Assembly: GCA_032158295.1 (NCBI GenBank)
Contig: CM063249.1
Span: 13,372,078 to 13,436,077 of the forward strand
Length of the DNA: 64,000 bases
Direction: 5' to 3'
Origin: Pycnopodia helianthoides
Lineage: Eukaryota; Echinodermata; Asteroidea; Forcipulatida; Asteriidae
Shown here piece by piece: positions 23,791 to 34,166 of the stretch. The notes beneath the pieces are model-generated. The model had not been told where the DNA came from. It searched no databases and worked only from the letters and a program-made list of their open reading frames with translations. Positions within the stretch are counted from its first letter, which is position 1, and each line of letters opens with the position of its first letter. A program made the translations under genes and the position numbers.

Positions 23791-24105
23791 CCAAGGTAAC
23801 AGAAGTCATGCTCTGATTTACAATGCGTTGTTAGCCCAAATTGGTTTTCGCATATCTTTCCCAAAAATTAATTTCAACTAAGATGATATTACATAATTAT
23901 TTATGTTTAATCATGAACGGGCGTGTACGGCGAAGATTGAACAACACACATAACAATCATTGCCGTATACGCCCGTTCATAATAAAAAAATAATAATAAT
24001 TTACCAAGGTAACAGAAAGTCATGCTCTGATTTACAATGTGTTGTAAGCCCAACTTTGATTTCGTATATTTTCCAAAAAAATAATTTAAACTAGGATGAT
24101 ATTTA
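23788..24105. repeat. Direct repeat pair flanking a 76-bp hairpin
   Basis: About 110 bp starting TTACCAAGGTAACAGAA is present twice (23788-23905 and 23999-24105). Between the copies lies a hairpin at 23908-23983 with arms CATGAACGGGCGTGTACGGC and a near complement. A second copy of the hairpin lies at 24996-25063 without the flanking repeat. Confidence 0.75.
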
Positions 24106-24344
24106 AGGTACACGTTGCCTTGGATCGGCCGAGTTGGTCTATAAAAAGCGTTTGTAACCGTCTGCTAAAAAATGCATATGGTTAGAAAGATGTTTTAAAA
24201 GTAGAATACAATTATCCAAGCAAATTTGCCTCGAAATTGCATGGGTTTCCTTTTATTTTGCGAACCAACACGGTCGGCCATTTTGTGGCCGACCGTGTTA
24301 GTTCACGATCAACTCACCCGATCCAAGGCAACGTGTACCTTTAA
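24103..24344. mobile_element. TTAA-flanked MITE, family E
   Basis: A 242-bp element between TTAA sites. Its TIRs GGTACACGTTGCCTTGGATC are perfect for at least 20 bases. The core has a palindrome around CACGGTCGGCC / GGCCGACCGTG. Confidence 0.9.
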
Positions 24345-24995
24345 GTCCCTGAACAGCCCGAGTTTGCTGAAATTGTTTTAGTTTTCAAGGCTCTATAAGT
24401 ATATTACTAGAATCGTGATTTTAAATATATTTTAAAAGATACACAAGGCTTGTTATTTACGTACAATTTTCGTCCTTTTCGTTAATATTGTCATTGATTA
24501 ACATAATATTTAAATTTCGGAGGAGATAAGTCCCACGGGAACAATAAGTGCTTCCCGGTAACGGCTTCCGCTAAATTTTATGGAGGCTATTTTTTATAAG
24601 GTTAAAATGAACACAATAGTTTAGAAGGCGTCAAAACCTGGCGTCAAATTATCATACTGATTAACCGCAGAGGCATTAGTTTTTGAAAGTATCATCATGG
24701 TGAAAGAAATGAGGTGGTTTTGGTAAGAGCTCATAATTTATCATCGTTAGCGTTAAAATGTTTACAATTCAACTCTCAACTGTGAAGGGCGAAAATGTTT
24801 AAATAATTTAAATAAACGATTGCCATTGTCTCGACCAACGCGTACCAATGACCATTAAGCTTTATTTTTATGTTACTGTTTCCCCTCTCCAAACACAATC
24901 TAGTGATCGTTTGCTCCCACCCCAGTGTTACGGTGTATCGCTTCGGGCGGCTGGGCGGTCCAGTGGCTAAAAGGGATAAGTGTATTTTTTTTTAA

Positions 24996-25063
24996 TCATG
25001 AACGGGCGTACAACGGCAAAGATTGTACAAAACAAAATAACAATCATTGCCGTTCATGATAAA
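24996..25063. mobile_element. Mini-hairpin element, second copy
   Basis: Arms ATCATGAACGGGCG and AACGGCAAAGATTG pair with CAATCATTGCCGTTCATGAT. It matches the hairpin at 23908-23983, which shows that this short palindrome moves or is copied by itself. Confidence 0.65.
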
Positions 25064-25299
25064 ACTTTCAAAAAATGTTTAACATAATTTCATTCCTAAC
25101 CATATAATGCTCATAACACAAAGCATTATGAATGAAGTTTGAAGGATCGTTCCAAACTATAATTATTGTTTCCTTTTTAAATTCCTTTCAAGGCTGCAAC
25201 TTCATCACAGCAAACCTCATAATTATGTGGCATTGTTCCATTGTACAAACCAAGCTTTAATATCCAGCTGTAACTATATACTATGACTAAAAGGTACCT

Positions 25300-25600
25300 T
25301 TGGTCTAATTTGAAACCGCTCGATTATTTTCATCCTATACGATAAAACTAACCTGTGTAAATTTCATTTCGAGAAAGGTGGTAACGTTTTTGAGATATCG
25401 CCAAAAATCTAGAGCGGTTTATGTCCACGCGAGAAAAATAATTTGAATGCAAAATCTGACGTTTCTCAGATTGAAATTTGTGTGAATCCCTCTCTCTATA
25501 AAACCACATTCCTTAGAACTTAAGAGAGAATCGTTTTCAACAGCTGCAGTGCGTATTCGGTCATTATTTTTTGAGTGATTACCAAAGGTTTACATTCAAA
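25300..25600. repeat. Decayed MITE family C relative
   Basis: It shares with 10264-10535 the run from ATAAAACTAACCTGTG through TTTCATTTC, GGTGGTAACG and TCTAGAGCGG to TCTCAGATTGAAATTT. Clear TTAA-bounded ends were not found. The plus-strand frame at 25571-25798 starts at its edge and is not called as a gene. Confidence 0.6.
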
Positions 25601-25834
25601 CCTAATTCTGTCTTATCTATTGGGTTTATGAGTCTCCAACACGAAATTCATCACAGAGGAAACTCAGCTATAATTTCACTTTTACAAATGCACGGCATTT
25701 TGCAAAAAGGCCAAGGAGTGATGAAGCGATTTCTTGATTTAGAGGTAAGCGGGTTGGCAATGACCTCACGCCCTACTGATAAAATTGTATACACATAGTA
25801 ATGGCACATTACTTTGTTTTATTGTTTTTTTTAT

Positions 25835-26238
25835 AGATATTGCCTAACTCACAAGGCCGAACGGCCACTTCAAGGTGAGGGCTACACTTAACTAACTTGT
25901 GTTGTTGACCCAAATCAACACTGAGACACCAGGGGCTCATTGCCACCTCTGGGGCAGAAACAGTGTTACCCTAACAGTTCGTAATGATGTAGGCATGTGG
26001 GTATCATCCACTAGGAGCCTGGCTGAGCAGAATGCACTAAATACCTTCCCGAAGCAATTATGGTTAAGTGCCTTGCTCATAAGTTCAGTGTTTGTGAAGT
26101 AGTAAGACAATTATTTCTAGGGGGTCAGTAGTGAATAAGTTTCGAAAATTATAACCGGGATTCGAACCCACACTCTGCTGCTGACAACACCAGAGCTTGG
26201 GTCCGGTGAACTAAGACCGCTCGGCTACGACATGCCAA
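25835..26238 (-). mobile_element. tRNA-derived SINE, minus strand
   Basis: In reverse, the element starts with a tRNA-like head (CATGTCGTAGCCGAGCGG; B box GGGTTCGAATCCCGG) and continues with TGAGCAAGGCACTTAACCAT. It ends with a tail containing GAAGTGGCCGTTCGGCC. The copy at 55212-55570 is collinear. This copy has about 60 bp of extra sequence after the tRNA head (about 26095-26155), and a related stretch recurs at 26330-26400. Confidence 0.8.
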
Positions 26239-27180
26239 GGTCAATTGTGAGGTCATTACGAAAATATAATAGGGAGCCAGCAGCTATGTGCAAATTCATC
26301 TTTAAAAAACCAAGTGTGAACACATTTTCTACTGATAAGTTCAAGTGGTTGTGAATTAGCAAGACAATATTTCTAGGTGGTCAGGGGTGAATAAGTTATG
26401 AACATTATATCAATTAGATATTAAGTATTAGCGCATATAATTTCGGGTTCCCTCGCAACCCACGCAATCTATATTTCGTGTGAATGTGTCCCCCACCTTG
26501 TGAATGTCACCTGTGTACAGAAGGACCTTAGCTTTGTACAAGCGACTTATCCCAGAAAAATAGAACAAAATTTATACAGAGTTGAAACGAAGTCAAAACT
26601 AAATGAATTCATTTCAAATTAATATCAATGGTGGCTGCTAATAACTATCAAATACTATTATTAAATAACACAAGTTTTTACCTTTGTTTTGGGCCCCGGG
26701 AGGGCGCCAAGAATGAACTCATCTCAAGTTAGCTCTCGTTAAATGCAGACGGCATCGGGTCATGTCACTCTCTAATCCCCAACACGGGTTGTACAGGGTT
26801 TCAATACGTACAACAAAACACCAATGGCCAATGCCTTATCCTCATCAGAAACATTTCGGCCCGGAATCCAAAGGAATGCGTAAACCATTTGGCCCCTTTA
26901 TTTAATATACAATAGCTCCCACATCGTCCCCAGCATATGACCTACGTTTATGAACGCACTATTTGGGCATGACGGCCCAACCCTGTAGACGATGTGATCT
27001 ATTGAGAGTGACATAGCCCAACCGTCTACCCACTCGGTGATTGCCTACCCCAGCTGGGCATTATGAGAAACCTTACACTGATGAGTGATAAGCAACCAAT
27101 TGGTGCTCGATATGGGGCAGAGGGAACCCCCCCTTCCTATTGTGTCTTCATTGTGTGCTTGGAATCTCAGAAATTCTTTT
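26239..27180. other. Intergenic sequence, no recognised gene
   Basis: No gene was seen. The start repeats a short segment also found inside the neighbouring SINE (TTCTAGGTGGTCAGGGGTGA). The part near 26820-27060 has a repeat-like look (CTCATCAGAAACATTTCGGC) but could not be assigned. Confidence 0.35.
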
Positions 27181-27435
27181 GAGGGTTTTTTTTTTTGGGG
27201 GGGGGGGGGGGGGGTAGTTCGTATGGGAACATTGGGCGGGGGACCCTCAACCCCATATCGGGCAGGCTATATAAGCAACGTGTGTACTCAGTGCTTACCC
27301 GTGAGTTGTGGAAGAAAATCATCAAGCATCGGGTGGGCTTCGAACCCACGACCCCCGCCATTCCCGGGCTGATGTGTCTGAACACTGAGCGGATCTTGTT
27401 ATGCGAACATCGCGATTGAAGCTGCACTTTTTTTC
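27181..27435 (-). repeat. Possible tRNA-derived fragment beside a poly-G run
   Basis: A 17-base poly-G run at 27197-27213 is followed by sequence whose reverse strand has a B-box-like GTGGGTTCGAAGCCCACC. No convincing A box is seen. It may be a SINE 5' fragment. The overlapping frames here (27085-27427) are composition artefacts. Confidence 0.4.
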
Positions 27436-27479
27436 AAACTGCTGTTTGCTCACTATTTTTGCGTAATTAATTCCTAAAA

Positions 27480-27790
27480 ACATACGTCACTTTGTGAAAA
27501 TGGAAAAACGAGTTTTGCCCGCAGAGTAATGTGTACAACATTGCATATGAGACCTATCCCGAAAGGTCACTTCGTGAAAAAGTGCGTCTCGAGATAGGTC
27601 ACTTCGTGGAAATACAAAATAGCAAACTTAGTGATACGTCGTTCATATTAATTAGTGGAATTACGAAACCATTACGTATTAGGCACTGCAACTGATTTGG
27701 CACTGAAACCGATTTGCAAAAATGTGTGATTTTTGACAGAGTGGTCACTTCGTGGTACGAGTGACGATATGGTGGTGTACAACAACACTT
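27480..27790. repeat. GTCACTTCGTG-rich sequence
   Basis: The word GTCACTTYGTG occurs at least four times (27487, 27566, 27597, 27746). It resembles the CACGAAGTAGC elements at 31495-32147 and 48034-48617. No terminal pair was found. Confidence 0.45.
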
Positions 27791-28298
27791 AAAGAGGGGT
27801 CTCCAAGATCAAATTCAGTTTTGTGATGCATCCATTTCCCCATAGATAAAGCCCTCATTAGAGTGGGAAAATATTTTACAAGTTTTTATAAACCTCACGT
27901 TAAAATGTGTAAAATGTCATTTTATTTGATTCTCTTTCAGAGCGAAATTTGAAACAGAGTCATCGGACAGCAAAAACAATTAGATCTGTACATTCCAAAG
28001 AGGAACTTTCGCCACTCCAAAGGTCAAATTCAATGTTATTTTGATTGAGTACCATCAAAATTCAGGAATGAACTGAAAATTCTTTGTAGAAAAATGTTCA
28101 GACTATATATTTGAAATGTTACATCATCGGACGTTTTTGGATTTTGACAAAAATTGGAACTTAACGGGTATCAAACACAGTGGCAAGTTACACCCTTTTA
28201 ACGGTCTTGTTTTTTCATCCCCAACTTTTATGAGGACTCAGTTTATTAGAAAATGTGTAAATCACAAAACTAAATTTGACCTCGGTGTCCCTCTTTAA
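27789..28298. mobile_element. TTAA-flanked MITE, family F, copy 1
   Basis: TTAA bounds a 510-bp element whose left end (AAAGAGGGGTCTCCAAGATC, then AAATTCAGTTTTGTGAT) is matched in inverted form by ATCACAAAACTAAATTTG and CCCTCTTTAA. A shorter copy is at 50858-51103. Confidence 0.8.
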
Positions 28299-29302
28299 AG
28301 TAAACTGAGAGCGAAATAATCATCATAATAAAAACAATACCGGAGTTTTATATAGCGCACGTATCTACCAATATTAAGGTATTTAAGGCGCTGGAATAAA
28401 AAGAGTAACTGTACCTGTTTTGTACCTTTAACATGTAAAACTTAAAGGTTAAGAGGTTTTTAATTCATCGTGACATGGTAGCATCAATAACGAGCACACA
28501 ATTTAAAACGATATGAATAAAACATCCGTCCAAACCCCCATAACAAAAGAGGGGAAACTCCACCCCCCTACCAAAAATAGCGTAAAAATAGGACCAGAAA
28601 AAAAACGTTCCCATTTTTTGCTTGACAATTCAATCACACCGTCAAAGATCAAATCCTATTATAAAATCGTGTACAATGCTGCCCAGCAGAGACCTTCAAT
28701 TCATCCTGGGTTGCTTTGATCAGTCGACGGTCGTTTTACATCTATTTTGAAAACACATTCTCCTTCGTGCCTTTTCTCTTTTTGTCATGACGACGAAGAC
28801 TTCATTTTTTGTAGGGTACTGCAGATATCTGCTGCAGCTCCAATTAGGGCCTAGACTTACTGTCATACTCTTGCAAGTCCTCCTGAGAACATATATTTAA
28901 AAACTACACAAAAAAAAACCTAACTTAATAAACCAAACCAAACAAATAAACATCCCCAAAAATAAAACAGTTCATTCATCTGTTTAACCTACCGCACTCT
29001 GCAGCTTGTATTTTAGATTGAAGCCCTCTCACAAATTGAGGGGAAGAAAAAAAAGAAGAAAAACCATCAAGAAACTTTTAAAGGGCAAGGCCGATCCAAG
29101 CCACGGCACTCAATGAAACAGCGGCTTCGTATGTTTCGGTCCCAAACTCGGAAAATGGAGGTTAATTTTGTCAGTCAGCGCTGACTGCGAAATGCAATAT
29201 GAATCAAATGCAAAATCAAAGGGTGCTTTGCATAACGCGCAGCGCTACTAGTACGCTGAGGTCACGCGTACGTTTTTACACACCAAGAACAGTCGTCCAA
29301 CG
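28299..29302. other. Intergenic sequence, no recognised gene
   Basis: Near 28320-28400 a TAATAA-rich stretch followed by GTTTTATATAGCGCACG looks like the reverse of the retroelement tail at 59340-59412. Nothing else is recognised. Confidence 0.4.
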
Positions 29303-29776
29303 AGTAGACTGGTCCCCTGTCCTTATCGATGCGGATAAGGATAGGCACCGGTCTATTAATCAAAATGATGGTCACTGCTAGACTGGTCGCCTGTCCGACT
29401 GGTCCCCTATTCGCAAGACCGCAATGGGATGCGAGGTCAAAGGTGCGTTTGTCAGGATTCCTCCAAACGCTCCAAGCTGGTCTCTGGCGTAATTCACGAG
29501 TCTCGAAGTGTGACGTCAGATGTTTGGGCTATCCAACGAGTAGCCCGAACATCTGACGTCACACCTTGAGGCTCGTGTTTTACGCCAGAGACCGGCTTTG
29601 AGCGTTTGGAGGAATCCTGACAAACGCACCTTTGACCTCGCATGCCATTGCGGTCTTGCAGATAGGGGGACCAGTTGGACAGGGAAGCAGTAGCAGTGAC
29701 CATCACTTTGACTAATATAGTAATAGACCGGTGCCTGTCCTTATCCGTGCGGATAAGGACAGCGTACCAGTCTATC
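29303..29776. mobile_element. Foldback element with arms of about 230 bp
   Basis: The left arm (29303-29530) is repeated as a near-perfect inverted copy in 29541-29776. Examples are GATGCGAGGTCAAAGGTGCG against CGCACCTTTGACCTCGCATG, and ACATCTGACGTCACACCTTG against its mirror. The centre is ATCCAACGAG, and TCCAACGAG also stands at the left (29297) and right (29774) edges. No coding capacity. Confidence 0.9.
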
Positions 29777-30270
29777 CAACGAGCTGCCTCCTTGTGCCTC
29801 AGTGAGGGCGCTGTTTGGGGTGTGACGTCATACGCAAAGGGCCTGCAGGGAACTGGCATGGGTACGCCACTGTACCGCGAGAGCCAAGGCCGGAAGGCCG
29901 GACGTGAACGACACTTTAAAATCAGTTATAGTCATGAGAATTCTAAGAAAGAAGGAGTGTGTGGCACTGACTTAATCATTCATGAAATGTCGTCCCAATG
30001 TCCACAAAATCTGACCCACATCTCTCAGGGGTTGTATCGAAGGACAGGCCGTGTGCAATCATAATGCACTGGCGCACCCAGCTATCTTTAGAGGGACTGC
30101 TCAAAAATAGAATTGCCTTAGACGGTGTTGGGAAGGCGGTGTTTAAGCTCAATACATTAATAATACAGAACAGCATGTTATTGAGTTTCGTCCCCTTTCA
30201 ATTCAATAAACAATCCTATTGGTGACAATTTGCGCTTCTCTTTTTATGTTTATTAACATATTTTTCAATA
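29777..30270. other. No recognised gene
   Basis: Overlapping frames on both strands (29675-30225) run out of the foldback and show no motif. I see no other structure. Confidence 0.4.
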
Positions 30271-30709
30271 AAAAATGTAGTATTGAATGCTATAATGAAA
30301 TAGAATGACTGAAACGAACCTGAATGGGAAGAACGAAATCAAGTGAGCACGAAAAAGAAATTGAATGCACTAAACCTTAAGTAAACCTTAGTCTAATTAA
30401 TAAATTAGGTAGCCGCATGCATAAATTTGAAAGCGTGTTCATGAAACTGAATTATTTTCTAGCTGGAATTGTTCAAGGAAAACCTATAAAGTTTTACAAA
30501 CGGAATTATCAAGTGAGAGACTAACCTACGTTTCACATGTACTAAGACTCGAGGTCTTCATGACAAATGTTAACGTCTGACATAAAAATTATATTGGAAG
30601 GTGAAAATTGAATTTAGGATCAGTTACACAAAAACTCATAGGAGCTTTTGGGGTCGGAAGTACTAAATAAGTGACAGCTGCGGCTGCATGCCGTCTTCTT
30701 ACCTAATAT

Positions 30710-31420
30710 TGGCGTAGAATTTCACGATTTGTGCCCCATGAAGTGCAAAATCGTAAATATTTGCGTAATGGTAAATATTCATGATTTGTGCCACGGAAAT
30801 TGCAAATATTTACGCAAATATTTGCGCAAAAATTTACAATTTTGTCTGTGTCGTAAATATTGGCGAATAAATTCACGATTTGTGACCCAAATCGCAAATG
30901 TTTGCGTAAAATTCACGATTTAGGCCCCAAGTGCCAAACCCAGTCAAGTGTGAATATTTGAAATATTCTAAATTAGAAACCTTGATAGGCAAGCATACAA
31001 TAAAGTCTGGCGCCGTAAAGTAACGTTACATTGTAACACTTGGAAACATACCAATAACATTTTGGAAAAATATCAATATCGTGTTGCCGCAGCCCATGAA
31101 GGTGCAGACTTTATACACGAAAATACCTCGCCTCGTCAGATTAGAGACTGTTCATGTGGTTGTACAAGTTCAAAACAGTCGTGAAGTTATACATCAATTT
31201 ATACGCCATTGTTTGCGACTTTGGGTAATAATCGAGAATATTTACGCAAATATTTCCGTAAACATTTTCAATTTGGGGCACATATCAATAATAACACAAA
31301 TATTTGCAGTTTGTGGTACAAATCGTAAATATGAATTTGTGTATTAAAACATGCGCGTATAATTTTACGATTTGTGCCCCAAATTGCAAATATTTACGAA
31401 AATTTGCGTAAATATAATGT
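30710..31420. repeat. AAATATTTGCG palindromic repeats, unit 1
   Basis: Dozens of short words such as AAATATTTACGCAAATATT, TTGCGTAAA and GGCACAAATCG recur in both orientations. They are interleaved with a GTGCCCCAAAT word. Equivalent clusters are at 37265-38010, 42420-42745 and 43890-44640. No protein frame is credible here. Confidence 0.85.
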
Positions 31421-31494
31421 GCATTGTCTCTTTAAAGCCAGCCTAGCCACAGCCTCAGAAACAAGAATAACCTTCTAAATAATTTCACGTATAT

Positions 31495-32147
31495 CATCAG
31501 CGTTTTCACGAAGTAGCACGCACTGCTATACAGCAAAAAAATAACAATCAGAGAAAACGGCCTCTGAAGTTGAACTTTTTTTAGAAACCCACTTTCCTTC
31601 AAAACTTCGAAGTATTTCCATTTAAATTTCTCAATGTAGATACTTGATGACTTGAACTTAAAAATTAATCTTATTATGACTCATTTGCATAATTAATTAA
31701 GAAACTAGACACGAGAGAAGTTCTGTGCTACTTCGTGAAACCAAAAAAGTGCGAAATATGTCTTTTTTCGTTTTCACGAAGTAGCACGCGCCTATACTAA
31801 AACACACAGCATTTTGTGTTACTTCATGAAAACTAGGTCAGCGCGCGCGCGCTCACACAAGTTGCGTGCTACTTCGTGAAAACGTTTTTACCTCACTTTG
31901 ACTTGAGTGCGTGCCGTGTATTACAATGGCAAACAGAAGTCGGGTGCTACTTCGTGAAACCAAAAAATGCCATGTGCCAAAGTCGAAAACACTCATTAGC
32001 TTAATTGAAAAAGTAAAGCTGTCTGAGCTTTGAAACTTCATGGAATTGTAGGTCTTCATGCATTATCAACAGAAATGTAAAAAAATTAAAATGTAAAAAA
32101 AAAAAATCATTAAGCACATAGCGTGCTACTTCGTGAAAACGCTGACG
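31495..32147. mobile_element. CACGAAGTAGC TIR element, filled site in unit 1
   Basis: Its TIRs, of at least 27 bp, read CATCAGCGTTTTCACGAAGT on the left and the complement of ACTTCGTGAAAACGCTGACG on the right, flanked on both sides by ATAT. Five or more internal copies of CTACTTCGTGAAA occur. The paralogous positions in unit 2 (near 38076-38090) and unit 3 (near 44703-44710) lack it. Confidence 0.85.
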
Positions 32148-32305
32148 ATATGTGAACTTGAAACCAATATACAATGCTTCTTGATAAAATGCCCGTGTCT
32201 GTAGGCAAAGAGGTTGGCGACACAACTAACTAAATGTATAATTATACATCATCAAATCTAGGTCACCCCAGCCAGTGGAAATGTCATCAAATGGTTCATT
32301 CCCGT

Positions 32306-32696
32306 TTAAAGGCACTGGACACTATTGGTAATTACTCAAAATAATTGTTAGCATACAAACTTACTTGGTAACGAGCAATGGAGAGCTGTTGATAGTATAA
32401 AACATTGTGAGAAACGGCTCCCTCTGAAGTAACGTAGTTTTTGAGAAAGAAGTAATTTCTCAGTAAAATATTTGAATTGATTTTGAGACCTCACGCGTGA
32501 GGTCTCGAAATCAAGCATCTGAAAGCACACAACTTCGTGTGACAAGGGTGTTTTTTCTTCCATTATTATCTCGCAACTTCGACAACCAATTGAGTTCAAA
32601 TTTTCCTAGGTTTGTTATTTAGTGCATAATATGATGAGATACACCAATTGAGAATACAGGTCTTTGACAATTACCAAATCTGTCCAGTGTCTTTAA
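32306..32696. mobile_element. TTAA-flanked MITE, family A, copy 3 (filled site)
   Basis: The structure matches the other family A copies, with palindrome 32478-32512. It splits a segment that is continuous in units 2 and 3: those read CCCGCTCAAGTGAAAG at 38238-38253 and near 44864, whereas here CCCG-TTTAA and TTTAA-GTGAAAG flank the element. Confidence 0.92.
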
Positions 32697-33275
32697 GTGA
32701 AAGCAATGGGAAACGGTTACTGGTTTGTTGTGCTAATTCATACTTTGCTTATTTTGATTCCCAAAATTGGTACAACACATTCGTGTATGACAATGATACA
32801 CATGAATGTGATACAACAAAGAACATGTATAGTGATGGTTTCTGTATAATAGGCTTTCGTTAAGGCTTTCGTGGCTTAGATAGATGTGTATAGCTAGCGA
32901 CTGGAACCGGAGACCACGCGCATGAGTAGCAAGGCCACGAGAGTTGTTTCCTACTAATCTGAAATTTCAAATGTTTTTCTTTGAATCTTGATTTTTGCTA
33001 CCCTACATGATCAAAATCCCAAACCAATAAAGCAATGGACCAGCATACATTAAACTAATTACCGGTATACATTGCGATTGGTTAACCTTTCAGCACTTAC
33101 TTTGCTTGTTTGCATAATGAATAATAACAATTTAGGTTTGTATCTTTAAGATTAACTCAACAAAACAAAACAAAGGAAAAATCAAAGGAGACAATGCCTC
33201 GTGGGTTCGCCACTTGCGCACGCGCGCGGTCTTCCCTTCCTGACGTTTCGCGGCTACACACCTTTGTCCAAGCCA

Positions 33276-33312
33276 CGACGGCTTGACGACGGCTTGACGA
33301 CGGCTTGACGAA
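33276..33312. repeat. Three tandem copies of a 13-bp unit
   Basis: GACGGCTTGACGA is repeated three times. The equivalent positions in units 2 and 3 have a single related word (ACGAATTGAC or ACGACTTGAC). Confidence 0.85.
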
Positions 33313-33747
33313 AGGCTATATAATTCAATGACAGAAAACACAGGAAAGTTTAAAATATATCTCTATGGCCACGTAAGCAGTTTTTTCAATGGTTTTAATT
33401 TTGGGAGTATCTGAAACCACCCAAGGTGTTTCCAACATGTTTCATTCAACCTTAAAGTACTTTGAAAAACAGGGTGCCTTTTTTTAAAATTTTTAATTCG
33501 ATTAAATAAATTCAAATTATTTTCAGTAAACGCCTGCAAGTCCTGTTTTTGAAACACATTTGGGTGTTTTTTGACATTTTCAAAAACAATAGGCTACAAC
33601 CATTGGGGGAAAACTGATAACGTGACAGTTGTACCCTTTATTGTTTCCTGTCATTTAACTCATTGGTGCAATCTATTCTGAACTAGAATTAGATGCTGAT
33701 ATCCCGTGATAGTTCAGCTCGTTTCAATTAAGTCTGAAATTTACTAT

Positions 33748-33805
33748 TTATTCGACTGAAGGCAAGACTGCCAGAGACTTTGTGGAAGGCTCGCCTGGAA
33801 CCACC
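33748..33805 (-). pseudogene. GPCR C-terminal tail fragment
   Basis: The minus strand encodes the last 18 residues and stop of the receptor (VVPGEPSTKSLAVLPSVE). There is one change from copy 1, Pro to Thr after EPS. Homology stops abruptly at 33805, where AATTTTTAGAGTACCC begins; the same word occurs in units 2 and 3 as single-copy flank. It is a leftover of a partial tandem duplication covering roughly 33400-33805, which repeats the receptor's 3' flank. Confidence 0.9.
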
Positions 33806-34166
33806 AATTTTTAGAGTACCCGATTTCCAACATGTTTCATTCTACCTCAAGTCACTTTGAAAAACACGCATGAAAAAGGGACTCTTTTCCGTCCATTTTT
33901 GATGAAAATTTGAGGGCCATTTTTTTTTTTTTTTTTAAACATCGATTGAATGAAATTCAAATTATTTTCAGTATACGCCTGCATGTCCATTTTTGAAACA
34001 CAGGACTACAACCATTGGAGAAAAACTGCCAACGTGACAGAAGTTGTATTCATTTGTGTTTCCTGTCATTAAACTCGTTGGTGCATGCAATCTATGCTGA
34101 ATTAAAATTAGAGGCTGATATCCCGTGATTGTTCAGCTCGTTCCAATTAAGTCCTAAATTTACTAT

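Noticed and set aside
26820..26890. Second hammerhead ribozyme (CTGATGA and GAAA on the minus strand)
   Set aside because: GAAA lies upstream of CTGATGA and no helix II joins them, so the order is wrong for a single ribozyme.
29675..30225. Frames of 129 and 75 codons next to the foldback
   Set aside because: The first starts inside the foldback arm and both lack motifs; composition is repeat-like.
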